Assembly: GCA_028278105.1 (NCBI GenBank)
Contig: JANQEX010000033.1
Span: 1-50,321, forward strand
From: Alphaproteobacteria bacterium
GTDB taxonomy: Bacteria; Pseudomonadota; Alphaproteobacteria; UBA9219; RGZA01
Direction: 5' to 3'
Length of the DNA stretch: 50,321 nt
The position numbers were made by a program, and so were the translations under genes. This document shows, in pieces, positions 41,629 through 50,272 of this stretch; position 1 is the first letter of the stretch; each line of letters starts with the position of its first letter. The notes below the pieces were generated by a model. It saw only the letters and a program-made list of their open reading frames with translations, ran no database searches and was not told the origin of the DNA.

Positions 41629-42780
41629 ATGCGAATTGCCGTATTGAAAGAGCGCCGTCCCCATGAAACGCGCGTGGCCGCGACGCCCGACAGCGTACGC
41701 GCCCTTAAGAAGCTCGGCGCGGAAATTTCCGTCGCGGTCGAAAAGGATGCGGGCGCGGCGGCGGGCTTTTCCAATGAAGCCTATGAAAAAGCGGGCGCGG
41801 TTCTGGCCGCCGATGCCGCCGGTGCGGTAAAGGACGCCGGTCTGATCCTGAAGGTTCAACGCCCCCTGCTGGAAGTTGAAGGCCATGACGAATTGGCGGG
41901 CGTCCGGCCCGGCGCGAAGCTGGTGGCGCTTCTGTCGCCGCATAACGCCAAGAATTCGCTTTTCGCCTATGCCCAGAAGAAAGTGGACGCCTTTGCGCTG
42001 GAATTGATCCCCCGCATCACCCGCGCGCAGGCAATGGATGTTCTGTCCAGCCAGTCGAACCTTGCGGGCTACCGCGCGGTGATTGAGGCGGCGCATGTCT
42101 TCAACCGGGCTTTTCCCATGATGATGACGGCGGCCGGCACCGTCGCGCCCGCGCGCGTGATGGTGATGGGGGCGGGGGTGGCCGGACTTCAGGCCATCGC
42201 CACGGCCAAGCGTCTCGGCGCCATCGTTTCGGCTACGGATGTTCGCATGGCCGCCAGGGAGCAGGTGCAGAGCCTTGGCGCGAATTTTGTGATGGTGGAG
42301 GACGAGGAATCCCGTCAGGCCGAAACCAGCGGGGGTTACGCCAGGGAGATGAGCGAGGCCTATAAGCAAAAGCAGGCCGCCCTTATCGCCGAAACCATCA
42401 GGAAACAGGATGTGGTCATCTGCACGGCTCTTGTTCCGGGACGCCCGGCCCCCCGGCTTGTCACGGACGCCATGCTGGCCAGCATGAAGCCCGGCTCGGT
42501 TGTCGTGGATCTGGCGGTGGAAGCCGGGGGCAACTGCGAAGGCGTGGAGGCGGGAAAAATCGTGCTGCGTCATGGGGTGAAGGTGGTGGGCATTCACAAT
42601 CTGCCCAGCCGCGTGCCCGCGGACTCTTCGTCGCTTTTTGCGCGGAATATCGTGAATTTCCTTGGCCTCGTGGTAGGCCAGGACGGCAATTTGTGCATTG
42701 ACTGGGAAGACGAGATTATGAAATCTGTCACATTGACGCGCGACGGGCAGGTGGTGCATTCACAGTTCCGGGCGTCGTAA
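41629..42780 (+). CDS. pntAA: NAD(P) transhydrogenase alpha subunit part 1
   Basis: This is the NAD(H)-binding domain I of the proton-translocating transhydrogenase, which uses the proton gradient to make NADPH. The 383-aa product starts MRIAVLKERRPHETRVA and has VMVMGAGVAGLQAIATAKRLGA for NAD, plus RQAETSGGYAREMS, the mobile loop region. It is the split form seen in alphaproteobacteria, with the membrane part of alpha encoded separately. ATG 41629 matches homologues; 38 upstream codons are discarded. Confidence 0.95.
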   Translation: MRIAVLKERRPHETRVAATPDSVRALKKLGAEISVAVEKDAGAAAGFSNEAYEKAGAVLAADAAGAVKDAGLILKVQRPLLEVEGHDELAGVRPGAKLVALLSPHNAKNSLFAYAQKKVDAFALELIPRITRAQAMDVLSSQSNLAGYRAVIEAAHVFNRAFPMMMTAAGTVAPARVMVMGAGVAGLQAIATAKRLGAIVSATDVRMAAREQVQSLGANFVMVEDEESRQAETSGGYAREMSEAYKQKQAALIAETIRKQDVVICTALVPGRPAPRLVTDAMLASMKPGSVVVDLAVEAGGNCEGVEAGKIVLRHGVKVVGIHNLPSRVPADSSSLFARNIVNFLGLVVGQDGNLCIDWEDEIMKSVTLTRDGQVVHSQFRAS

Positions 42781-42792
42781 CGGGAGGAAGCC

Positions 42793-43257
42793 ATGACAAT
42801 GGACAGCGGAAATTCGCGCGACGGGCGCGTGTCGAATATGGTCATGATGTGGATTGTCAGTCTTGGCATTTCCGTTTTCTGCTGCACGGTTTTTTCGGCG
42901 CTGGTCGCGTTTTACGTAAGCGACATCGGCAAGACGCTTATTGCGATCAACGAGCGTCTCGGCAGGCTTGAGGGGCGCAGCATGGTGATGATGACGCCCG
43001 TCATTCCCCCGCGTCCCGCGGCTCCCGCGCGGCGGATGCCGTCAATAGTCGCGCCGCCCGCCGCCGCGCCCGCGGTTGCGCCGGAACCCGTGCCCGTGCC
43101 GGTGCCGGGTGCGCCGGGGACAGCGCCTTCCGCCGCAGCGCCATCCGGCATACCGTCTTTTTCCGGCGCGGGCGAAGAGCCTTCCGCACCGCCCGCCCCT
43201 GGCGCGGGTGCGCCGGAATCCATCGTTCCTCCGGGAGCGGCCCCTGCCGCTCCCTGA
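42793..43257 (+). CDS. Proline/alanine-rich membrane protein inside the pnt operon
   Basis: The 154-aa product has one membrane segment (about 17-41, MMWIVSLGISVFCCTVFSAL), a short helical stretch (GKTLIAINERLGRLEGR) and a long low-complexity tail of Pro, Ala and Gly. It is 12 nt after pntAA and 39 nt before pntAB, all on the same strand, so it is likely cotranscribed. GGGAGGAAGCC is a strong ribosome-binding site. I recognise no family. Biased composition makes it possible that the tail evolves quickly. Confidence 0.65.
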   Translation: MTMDSGNSRDGRVSNMVMMWIVSLGISVFCCTVFSALVAFYVSDIGKTLIAINERLGRLEGRSMVMMTPVIPPRPAAPARRMPSIVAPPAAAPAVAPEPVPVPVPGAPGTAPSAAAPSGIPSFSGAGEEPSAPPAPGAGAPESIVPPGAAPAAP

Positions 43258-43296
43258 TCCATTGCGCGCCGGAAAGGCAGGAAAGGCAGATCGACC

Positions 43297-43602
43297 ATGG
43301 AAAGCGGTTTTTTCATTACCGGCCTTACGGTTTTCACGCTGGCCTGTTTTGTCGGCTATTATGTGGTGTGGCGGGTGACCCCGGCGCTCCATTCGCCCCT
43401 GATGGCGGTCACCAACGCCGTCTCGTCCGTCATCATTGTGGGCGCGCTGATCGCGGCGGGGCCGGCGCAGGTTTCGGTCTCCAGCTTCCTTGGCTTTCTG
43501 GCGGTGATCCTGGCTTCGGTCAATATTTTCGGCGGATTTCTGGTTACCCAGCGCATGCTCCAGATGTACAGGAAAAAAGCTGTCCCACAAGTGAAGCGCT
43601 GA
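43297..43602 (+). CDS. pntAB: NAD(P) transhydrogenase alpha subunit part 2
   Basis: This is the short membrane part of the alpha subunit, contributing to proton transfer domain II. The 101-aa product has three to four hydrophobic segments, with [20 protein letters not shown] and [17 protein letters not shown] matching the family. It lies between a Pro-rich protein gene and pntB. A short J repeat lies 44 nt after its stop. Confidence 0.93.
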   Translation: MESGFFITGLTVFTLACFVGYYVVWRVTPALHSPLMAVTNAVSSVIIVGALIAAGPAQVSVSSFLGFLAVILASVNIFGGFLVTQRMLQMYRKKAVPQVKR

Positions 43603-43645
43603 GCGTGATTTTTGTTGCAGGCATTCCAAAATTGCGAAACGGAAT

Positions 43646-43677
43646 TCCCCTCCCTCCGGGAGGGGTTCGGGGAGGGA
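43646..43677. repeat. Family-J hairpin between pntAB and pntB
   Basis: TCCCCTCCCTCCGGGAGGGG followed by TTCGGGGAGGG. It resembles the two J copies near argF. It splits the pnt operon between pntAB and pntB in a 229-bp gap. I see no further gene in that gap. Confidence 0.65.
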
Positions 43678-43831
43678 TAAAAATGCGGGAACTATAATAG
43701 CCGTTGCCGGTTGACCCTCTCCCGGACTCTCTTCCGCCTTCGCTCTTTCGAGCTTCGCGGGCCGGAGGGAAGGGCGCGCGATCCCGGCATGTTCTTTTGC
43801 TTGTTGAGGCATACATTTGGCCGAGCCCCCC

Positions 43832-45244
43832 ATGTCCGAACTGATCCCCTTTAGCTATCTCGTTTCCGCCGTCTGTTTCATTCTGGCCCTGCGCGGGCTG
43901 TCCTCGCCGGAAACGGCGCGGGCCGGCAACCGCTACGGCATGGCGGGCATGGCGCTGGCCATTGCCACCACGCTTGTGCTCCTGCCGCGCGTGGTGGGGG
44001 AGGTGTCGTACAATCTTATCATCCTTGGCCTGGTGACCGGCGGAGCCATCGGCGCGGTGGTGGCCGCCAGGATCAGGATGACCGCCTTGCCGCAGCTTGT
44101 GGCGGCGTTTCACTCGCTGATCGGCCTTGCCGCCGTTCTGGTGGCCTGGGCCGCGTATCTTGAGCCCGAAGCCTATGGCATCGGCATGGCGGGGGCCATT
44201 CATGCCGGCAGCCTCGTGGAAATGTCCCTGGGCCTTGCCATCGGCGCCATCACCTTTACCGGCTCCATCGTCGCCTTCGCCAAGTTGCAGGGGCTGGTTT
44301 CGGGCAAGCCGGTCATCTTCCCGCTGCAACACCCGCTTAACGCCGCGCTGGGCGCTCTCGCGCTCGTCTTGATCGGCGTGTTCGCCTTCAACCAGTCGGA
44401 TGCGGCGCTGATGACGCTCACCGTGATCACGCTGCTGCTGGGCGTGCTGCTGATTATCCCCATCGGCGGGGCCGACATGCCGGTGGTCATTTCCATGCTG
44501 AACAGCTATTCGGGCTGGGCGGCCTGCGGCATCGGCTTCACCTTGCAGAACCCGCTTCTCATCATCACCGGCGCGCTGGTGGGCGCCAGCGGCGCGATCC
44601 TCAGCTACATCATGTGCAAGGGCATGAACCGCTCGATCTTCAACGTGATCCTGGGCGGCTTCGGCGGCGACGGCGGCGCGGCCGCGGCGGACAAGGGCGG
44701 CGGCGACAGGCCGGTAAAGGCCGGCTCGTCGGAAGATGCCGCCTTCATCATGAAAAACGCGGCCTCGGTCATCATCGTGCCGGGCTACGGCATGGCGGTG
44801 GCCCAGGCCCAGCACGCCTTGCGCGAAATGGCCGATTTGCTGAAAGCCGAGGGCGTGTCGGTGCGGTACGCCATCCACCCGGTGGCGGGGCGCATGCCGG
44901 GACACATGAACGTGCTGCTGGCCGAAGCCAACGTGCCCTATGATGATGTGTTCGAACTGGACGACATCAACCGCGATTTCGGCACGGCCGACGTGGCGTT
45001 TGTGATCGGCGCGAACGACGTGACCAACCCCGCCGCCAAAACCGACCCGCAATCGCCCATCTACGGCATGCCCATTCTGGACGTGGAGAAGGCCAAAACG
45101 GTCCTGTTCATCAAGCGCAGCATGGCCTCCGGCTACGCGGGCGTCGACAACGAACTGTTCTTCCGCGCCAACACCATGATGCTGTTCGGCGACGCCAAGA
45201 AGATGACCGAGGCGGTGGTGAAGGCCCTAAGCGGCGGGCATTAG
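43832..45244 (+). CDS. pntB: NAD(P) transhydrogenase beta subunit
   Basis: PntB holds most of membrane domain II and the NADP(H)-binding domain III. The 470-aa product has about nine membrane segments in its first 260 residues, including LNSYSGWAACGIGFTL, and a C-terminal NADP domain with VPGYGMAVAQAQH, HPVAGRMPGHMNVLLAEA and GANDVTNPAA. ATG 43832 (MSELIPF) is preferred; a TTG at 43817 is upstream. It completes the transhydrogenase set. Confidence 0.96.
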   Translation: MSELIPFSYLVSAVCFILALRGLSSPETARAGNRYGMAGMALAIATTLVLLPRVVGEVSYNLIILGLVTGGAIGAVVAARIRMTALPQLVAAFHSLIGLAAVLVAWAAYLEPEAYGIGMAGAIHAGSLVEMSLGLAIGAITFTGSIVAFAKLQGLVSGKPVIFPLQHPLNAALGALALVLIGVFAFNQSDAALMTLTVITLLLGVLLIIPIGGADMPVVISMLNSYSGWAACGIGFTLQNPLLIITGALVGASGAILSYIMCKGMNRSIFNVILGGFGGDGGAAAADKGGGDRPVKAGSSEDAAFIMKNAASVIIVPGYGMAVAQAQHALREMADLLKAEGVSVRYAIHPVAGRMPGHMNVLLAEANVPYDDVFELDDINRDFGTADVAFVIGANDVTNPAAKTDPQSPIYGMPILDVEKAKTVLFIKRSMASGYAGVDNELFFRANTMMLFGDAKKMTEAVVKALSGGH

Positions 45245-45280
45245 CGGGATTTTGGGCGGTCTTTCATTTTTTTCGTACGG

Positions 45281-46288
45281 TTACGCCGGGCGTTTTGCCG
45301 GTACGGCCTGATGGTGTGGGCGCGGTCGCGTGGTGCTGCTCAGGCCGAACAGTTCCCGGCTTTCCGCAAACCCTCTCAGGCCGGCTTCGGACGTGTTTGC
45401 ATGCCTGCTTGCCACAAAAGCGTGGGCTTCGGGGAAGGTATAGTCCTTCTGGTGAAGCATTTGCATAAAATCGGAAAAAGTGAACCATGTCCTTTCGCGG
45501 TTGAGCGCGAATATGCAAATGCCGGTTTTCCAGTGAGTCTTTCCATGAGACATTCGGGACAATTGGAGCCGGACAGACTGGATAGCCCTGTCAAATTCAT
45601 CCCGGCCCATGCTGCGTAGCTGGTTTCTGATTTTTTTCTGCTTAATTTTTTCGCCCGGTTTTGTCACGGATCCAGCGGCACGCCGGAATAATTTGTACTT
45701 TGCCACGAAGCTGGATTTGGCGGGCACCTTAAAAAAGTAGGTGGCCTGCCACATTGTAAAGAAAAACTCATCGGCAATCTTCAGGATGACCGGATAAGGA
45801 ATAAGAACTTCCTTGTTTTTGTATCTGATCGGGTAATAACTTTTTTCGTATTTAATCGCGCGAGCATCGCCAAAACACCTTTCAATGACGGGTTTTCCGC
45901 CTTCCAGCGCGTCGATGAAGGCGCCATATTCAAGCCCCCGTAACCAGCGAATGGCAGCGCTATCTTCTTGCTTTTCCTTTTCGGCTTTTTTCCTCGTTGG
46001 TTGTTGCGTATGCGTCTTGCTGACGGGCACTTGAAATTTTTTTACGGCTTCATCCTGAGAATAGCCTCTTTTGTTAAAAAAGGTTTTCATCCGTTCGAGA
46101 GGGATGAATATCCTTCCCATACTTGTCTCGAATATATAGCCACTTTCTCCAGAAATCACTTCGTTGGCGCAGTCTCGCAAAACGACGGGACCTCTTCCGG
46201 CCATAATGTTTTCGAAATCTTTTTTTCCAAGAATGTCGAGGACGAGGAGAAAAAATTCGGCAGAGGTCTGATTGGGAAAATCCGGCAT
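45281..46288 (-). CDS. Hypothetical protein with three internal repeats
   Basis: The 335-aa protein is not recognised. It contains three related segments of about 70 residues at 17-85, 116-186 and 224-292. Each has Phe at a fixed place near the start (DFENIM, AFIDAL, EFDRAI), a hydrophobic strand (YIFETSMGRIFIP, YPIRYKNKEVLIP, CIFALNRERTWFT), then a helix ending in an EA or QA pair and KF, FF or FV. Basic linkers join them. No signal or membrane span is seen. It lies convergent with pntB and upstream of trpC, and is less GC-rich than both. A nucleic-acid or protein binding role is only a guess. Confidence 0.65.
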   Translation of the reverse strand: MPDFPNQTSAEFFLLVLDILGKKDFENIMAGRGPVVLRDCANEVISGESGYIFETSMGRIFIPLERMKTFFNKRGYSQDEAVKKFQVPVSKTHTQQPTRKKAEKEKQEDSAAIRWLRGLEYGAFIDALEGGKPVIERCFGDARAIKYEKSYYPIRYKNKEVLIPYPVILKIADEFFFTMWQATYFFKVPAKSSFVAKYKLFRRAAGSVTKPGEKIKQKKIRNQLRSMGRDEFDRAIQSVRLQLSRMSHGKTHWKTGICIFALNRERTWFTFSDFMQMLHQKDYTFPEAHAFVASRHANTSEAGLRGFAESRELFGLSSTTRPRPHHQAVPAKRPA

Positions 46289-46337
46289 GAGAAAAGTTTT
46301 TTTAACAGGATTATGGCGCGGCTATATTATACCGGTT

Positions 46338-47147
46338 TTACGAAAGTAAATCCCTCGCCGCCGCGCCCGGATCCGGCTGGTTTAAAAGGTTTTCGCCAAC
46401 CAGAAAGCTTGAGACGCCGCAGGCCATTAACCTTTGCACGTCCGCGCGCGTTTTGATGCCGCTTTCGGATACCACCAGTCCGCCTTCCGGCAGAAGGGGG
46501 GCCAGGCGTTCCGTCGTGGCAAGATCGGTCTGCAACGTCTTCAAATTCCGGTTATTGATGCCGATCATGGCCGGGCCCTTGGCGGAAAGGCGAAGGGCGC
46601 GGGAAAGCTCGTCTTCGTCATGAACCTCGATCAGCGCCGCCATGCCGTAGCGCGCGGCAAGGTTCAGCATGTCCTGCGCCAGGACGTCTTCCAGGCAGGC
46701 CAGGATCAGCAGTACGCAGTCGGCGTCCAGCGCGCGGCTTTCGGCGATTTGCCATGGATCGACCATGAAATCCTTGCGCAGAACGGGCAGATGGGTTGCC
46801 GCGCGCGCCTCGCGCAGATGCCGGGGATCGCCCTGAAAATGCAAGGGCTCGGTCACGACCGAAAGACAGCTTGCCCCGGCCTTGGCGTAGGCGCGGGCGA
46901 TATCGACCGCATCGAAACCGGCGCGGATCAGCCCGGCGCTGGGCGACGCTTTTTTGATCTCCGCGATCAGGCCGATTTGCCCCGCCTGCCTCGCGCGCAA
47001 GAGCGGGCCGCAAAAATCACGCGGGCCGGGGGCGGCAAGCGCTTCACCCTCGATTTTGGCGAAAGGCTTTTCTTCCATAAGAGGCGCGAGGGCGCGGCGC
47101 GTGTCGTCGGTAATGCGGGAAAGAATGTTGTCGTCGCCGTTCATCAT
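46338..47147 (-). CDS. trpC: Indole-3-glycerol phosphate synthase
   Basis: TrpC closes the indole ring of the tryptophan pathway. The 269-aa TIM barrel has LIAEIKKASPSAGLI near the N-terminus, VLRKDFMVDPWQI with the catalytic lysine, IGINNRNLKTL and the phosphate site ESGIKTRADV. It is the stand-alone form, not fused to TrpF. It overlaps trpD by 4 nt at its start. Confidence 0.96.
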   Translation of the reverse strand: MMNGDDNILSRITDDTRRALAPLMEEKPFAKIEGEALAAPGPRDFCGPLLRARQAGQIGLIAEIKKASPSAGLIRAGFDAVDIARAYAKAGASCLSVVTEPLHFQGDPRHLREARAATHLPVLRKDFMVDPWQIAESRALDADCVLLILACLEDVLAQDMLNLAARYGMAALIEVHDEDELSRALRLSAKGPAMIGINNRNLKTLQTDLATTERLAPLLPEGGLVVSESGIKTRADVQRLMACGVSSFLVGENLLNQPDPGAAARDLLS

Positions 47148-48151
47148 GTGTCTTTCGATGACAGGGCCGCCAGTTTTTCAAGCGCTCCCAGCGCCGCGCC
47201 GCTATCCAGTGAATCGGCCGCGCAAGCAAGGCCTTGCCGGAAATCCTTCGTCTTGCCGGCCACGATGAATCCGGCCGCGGCGTTCAGCATGACGATATCG
47301 CGGCAGGGACCTTTTTCGCCTTCCAGCAAGGCGCGCAGGCGCCGGGCGTTGGTTGGCGCGTCACCGCCTTTCAGGGCATCCAGCGTGCCTTTGGGAATAT
47401 CAAACGTGGCGGGATCAAGCGTGAAGCCGCCGGTGCGCCCGTCTTCTTCCAGCGTGGCGATATCCGTTGGGCCGGTGGTGGTGATTTCATCCAGCCCGTC
47501 CCGGCCATGCACGACATAAACGCGGCGGCTGCCGAGTTCTTTCAGAATTTCAGGAAAGACGGAAAGGAAATTTTTATCATACACGCCAATAATCTGATAC
47601 TTCGCATTGGCGGGGCTGGCTAAAGGTCCCAGCAGGTTGAAGATGGTGCGCACGCCAAGCTGCTTGCGCAGGCCGGCCACGCGCTTCATGGCGGGGTGAT
47701 AAAGGGGCGCGGCCAGATAGCAGATGTTGGTTTCTTTGAGGGCCTGTTGCATGACGGGCGGCGGCACGTCGGTGCGCACGCCAAGGGCGGCCAGGACGTC
47801 GGTCGAGCCGCTTTGGGCCGAGACGGCGCGGTTGCCATGCTTGGCCACCCGCACGCCGCCGCCCGCCAGAACGAAGGCCGCGGCGGTGGAGATGTTCAGT
47901 GTGCCGTGCATGTCGCCGCCGGTGCCGCAGCAGTCCAGCGCGTCTTCCGCGCCCTCGAACAGGATCATGCGCTCGCGCAAGGCCTTGGCCGCGCCGGTCA
48001 TTTCCTCCTTGCCGAAACCGCGGCGGTTGAGATCAAGCAGAAAGGATGAGATGGCGGAATCCTCCATCCTGCCGTCCAGCATCCGGCCGATGGCGGCCTG
48101 CACGTCCGCGCCGGAGCGGGGGGAGGTTTGGAAAGAAGATGAGGGTTGCAT
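47144..48151 (-). CDS. trpD: Anthranilate phosphoribosyltransferase
   Basis: TrpD joins anthranilate to PRPP. The 335-aa product has the PRPP-binding DCCGTGGDMHGTLNIST, KHGNRAVSAQSGSTDVL and the later FNLLGPLASPA. It lies between trpG and trpC on the same strand, with 79 nt to trpG and a 4-nt overlap with trpC. Confidence 0.96.
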   Translation of the reverse strand: MQPSSSFQTSPRSGADVQAAIGRMLDGRMEDSAISSFLLDLNRRGFGKEEMTGAAKALRERMILFEGAEDALDCCGTGGDMHGTLNISTAAAFVLAGGGVRVAKHGNRAVSAQSGSTDVLAALGVRTDVPPPVMQQALKETNICYLAAPLYHPAMKRVAGLRKQLGVRTIFNLLGPLASPANAKYQIIGVYDKNFLSVFPEILKELGSRRVYVVHGRDGLDEITTTGPTDIATLEEDGRTGGFTLDPATFDIPKGTLDALKGGDAPTNARRLRALLEGEKGPCRDIVMLNAAAGFIVAGKTKDFRQGLACAADSLDSGAALGALEKLAALSSKDT

Positions 48152-48230
48152 ATGTGTTATCAGGGTTTGTCCCTTACCTTACGCATATTCCCGCGTCCTT
48201 CGGGCGCTTGCCCGGAATGTTCGTGTCATA

Positions 48231-48836
48231 TCAGGCATCCACGGCACAAGGCATCCTTGCGGACAGGCCCGCTTGCGTCAGGAAGTTTTTCAGCATGGCG
48301 TGACCATGTTGCGAGGCGATGCTTTCGGGATGAAACTGCACCCCCGCCAGGGGCAGAGTCTTGTGCCGAAGCGCCATGATGAGGTCTTGCGCGTTCCACG
48401 CCGCCGCTTCCAGACAATCGGGCAGGCTGTCGCGCGCCACGATCAACGAGTGATAACGGGTTCCTTCCAGCGGCGAGGGGATGCCTTGAAACATGCTCTT
48501 GCCGTCATGGCTGATGCGGTCGGTCTTGCCGTGAACGGGCGCGGGGGCGCGAATCACCTTGCCGCCGAAGGCCTGTCCGATGGCCTGATGGCCAAGGCAA
48601 ACGCCCAAAAGCGGCACCGGGACGCGGGCGGCCGCCGTGATAAGGTCAAGGCAGATGCCGGCGTCGGAGGGCGTGCCGGGGCCGGGCGAGAGGATGATGG
48701 CGGAAGGCTTGAGCGCCAAGGCTTCTTCCGCCGAAAGCGTATCGTTGCGCTTGACGACCATCTCCGCGCCAAGCTCGCCGAGATAGTGGTAGAGGTTGTA
48801 GGTAAAGGAATCGTAATTGTCGATCAGCAGAAGCAT
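48231..48836 (-). CDS. trpG: Anthranilate synthase component II (glutamine amidotransferase)
   Basis: TrpG releases ammonia from glutamine for TrpE. The 201-aa product is a class-I amidotransferase: IDNYDSFTYNLYHYL at the N-terminus, nucleophile Cys in GVCLGHQAIGQAFGG, and the His-Glu pair in GVQFHPESIASQHG. ATG 48836 is preferred; a start at 48851 is possible. It is the first gene of trpGDC, while trpE lies at the far left of the window. TrpG could also serve PabB. Confidence 0.95.
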   Translation of the reverse strand: MLLLIDNYDSFTYNLYHYLGELGAEMVVKRNDTLSAEEALALKPSAIILSPGPGTPSDAGICLDLITAAARVPVPLLGVCLGHQAIGQAFGGKVIRAPAPVHGKTDRISHDGKSMFQGIPSPLEGTRYHSLIVARDSLPDCLEAAAWNAQDLIMALRHKTLPLAGVQFHPESIASQHGHAMLKNFLTQAGLSARMPCAVDA

Positions 48837-48977
48837 ACCGGCAGGACCCATGCTATTTATGTGCTTCAACCCTAGTAAACTTTCCTGGTAAATGCAAAAG
48901 CCAAGCGGCAGGATCGGGCAGCTTGAAAACCTGGGGGGATCGCGGCGCTTATCGTTTTGTTCTATCATTCTTAATCC

Positions 48978-49859
48978 ATGACGGCTGGAAAAATTCCTGA
49001 ATATTTGCGCAAGGCGGCGGGCCACAACCGGCGGAAGCTTCTGGCGCTGGTCCTGCTGGTGCTGGCTGTCTGTGGCGGGCTGCTATACCGGCATTATGAT
49101 CCGGCGCCCCGGCCGGTCTCGCCCGTTTTCCAGGAGGTGATTGCCCGGCTACAGGAAACGCCCGTTTCTCCGCCCATGACCGAGGCGCGGCCTTCCGTTA
49201 CGCCTCGCCCGCGCATTGCCATCGTGATCGACGATGTGGGGCTTGATCCCGGAATAAGCCGCCGTGTCATGGCCCTGCCCGCCTACGTGACGCTCGCCTT
49301 CCTCCCCTATGCGCCGGAGGCGCAGCGGCAGGTGGATGAGGCCCGCGCCGCCGGGCATGAAATCTTTCTTCACTTGCCGATGGAGCCGGAAGGCGGGGAG
49401 GATCCCGGTCCGCATGCGCTTTATGTCGATATGGATGAAGAGGATTTGCGCAGGACGATCCATGACAATCTTGCGTCCTTCCGCGGTTATGTGGGCGTGA
49501 ACAACCATATGGGCAGCCGCTTTTCCGCCGACGCGCGCGGAATGGAAATCTTGATGGAGGAATTGCGCGCGCGCGAATTAATCTATCTTGACTCGCGCAC
49601 AACCCCCGCAACGCTGGGCGAGCAGATTGCGCGTGAATGGGGAGTCTTGACCGCAAGACGTCATGTTTTTCTGGACAATAAGACCCATGAAGACGCGATT
49701 GCGCGCGCATTCGCAAAATTGATCAGGATTGCCGATCAACAGGAATATGCGCTGGCCATCGGGCATCCGCATGACGTCACGCTTGAAATGCTGCGGGCTC
49801 TTCTGCCATATATGGAAGAGAGATATGAACTTGTGCCCGTCAGCGCGCTCGCGCGCTAG
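48978..49859 (+). CDS. yibQ: Divergent polysaccharide deacetylase, YibQ family
   Basis: The 293-aa protein has an N-terminal membrane segment (about 20-36, LLALVLLVLAVCGGLLY) and a periplasmic NodB-like domain. Visible motifs are IAIVIDDVGLDPGISR, HEIFLHLPMEP, GVNNHMGSRF with the metal histidine, YLDSRTTP and AIGHPHDVTLEML. These are typical of the divergent deacetylase family near cell-envelope genes; substrates are not firmly known. It is divergent from trpG. Its TAG stop (49857-49859) is formed by the first bases of a family-A MITE. Confidence 0.9.
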   Translation: MTAGKIPEYLRKAAGHNRRKLLALVLLVLAVCGGLLYRHYDPAPRPVSPVFQEVIARLQETPVSPPMTEARPSVTPRPRIAIVIDDVGLDPGISRRVMALPAYVTLAFLPYAPEAQRQVDEARAAGHEIFLHLPMEPEGGEDPGPHALYVDMDEEDLRRTIHDNLASFRGYVGVNNHMGSRFSADARGMEILMEELRARELIYLDSRTTPATLGEQIAREWGVLTARRHVFLDNKTHEDAIARAFAKLIRIADQQEYALAIGHPHDVTLEMLRALLPYMEERYELVPVSALAR

Positions 49860-49890
49860 GTTCAATGGACAATTACCAACACGGACATTC

Positions 49891-49971
49891 CCGCGACCCG
49901 GCTACGCTAAAGCTACGCCGGGCCCTTTTGCAAGTGCGCCCTGCGTAGCCGAAGGCGAAGCAGGGAAGCGG
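49891..49971 (+). repeat. C module
   Basis: CGCGACCCGGCTACGCTAAAG, CTACGCCGGGCC and CCCTGCGTAGCCGAAGGCG. It replaces the short GAAA-type loop found in the plain A copy at 2496. Confidence 0.75.
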
Positions 49972-50202
49972 GAATCCCGTTTTATTATTCGAACAATAAA
50001 CAAATGGGATTCCGGGTCGCGGTTGCTGCGCAACCTTGCCCGGAATGTTCATTTAGGGTCTGGACTCAATTAAGCAGGTTTTTTATTCGAAAAAACAACT
50101 TCTCACCCCGGCCCCGGTTTTCACCGGGGCAGGCTCCAGCCGGGGTCCAGCATGAAGCCGGAGGCTTCATGCAACCGCCTTCGGCGGTTGCTGGATTCCG
50201 GC

Positions 50203-50272
50203 TTCTCCGCCTCCGCAAGCTTCGGCGCGACGGGTGCGCCAAGACCTCGGCGTAGCCGAAGGCGAAGCCGGG
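50203..50272 (+). repeat. D module
   Basis: CTCCGCCTCCGCAAGCTTCG, GCGCCAAGACCTCGGCG and GAAGGCGAAGCCGGGCG. It interrupts the TTCCGGC/GCCGGAA stem-loop of the B element; the copy at window start lacks it. Confidence 0.75.

Noticed and set aside
43544-45052. 502-codon reverse frame opposite pntB
   Set aside because: Antisense shadow with Gly, His and Arg bias; pntB is unambiguous.
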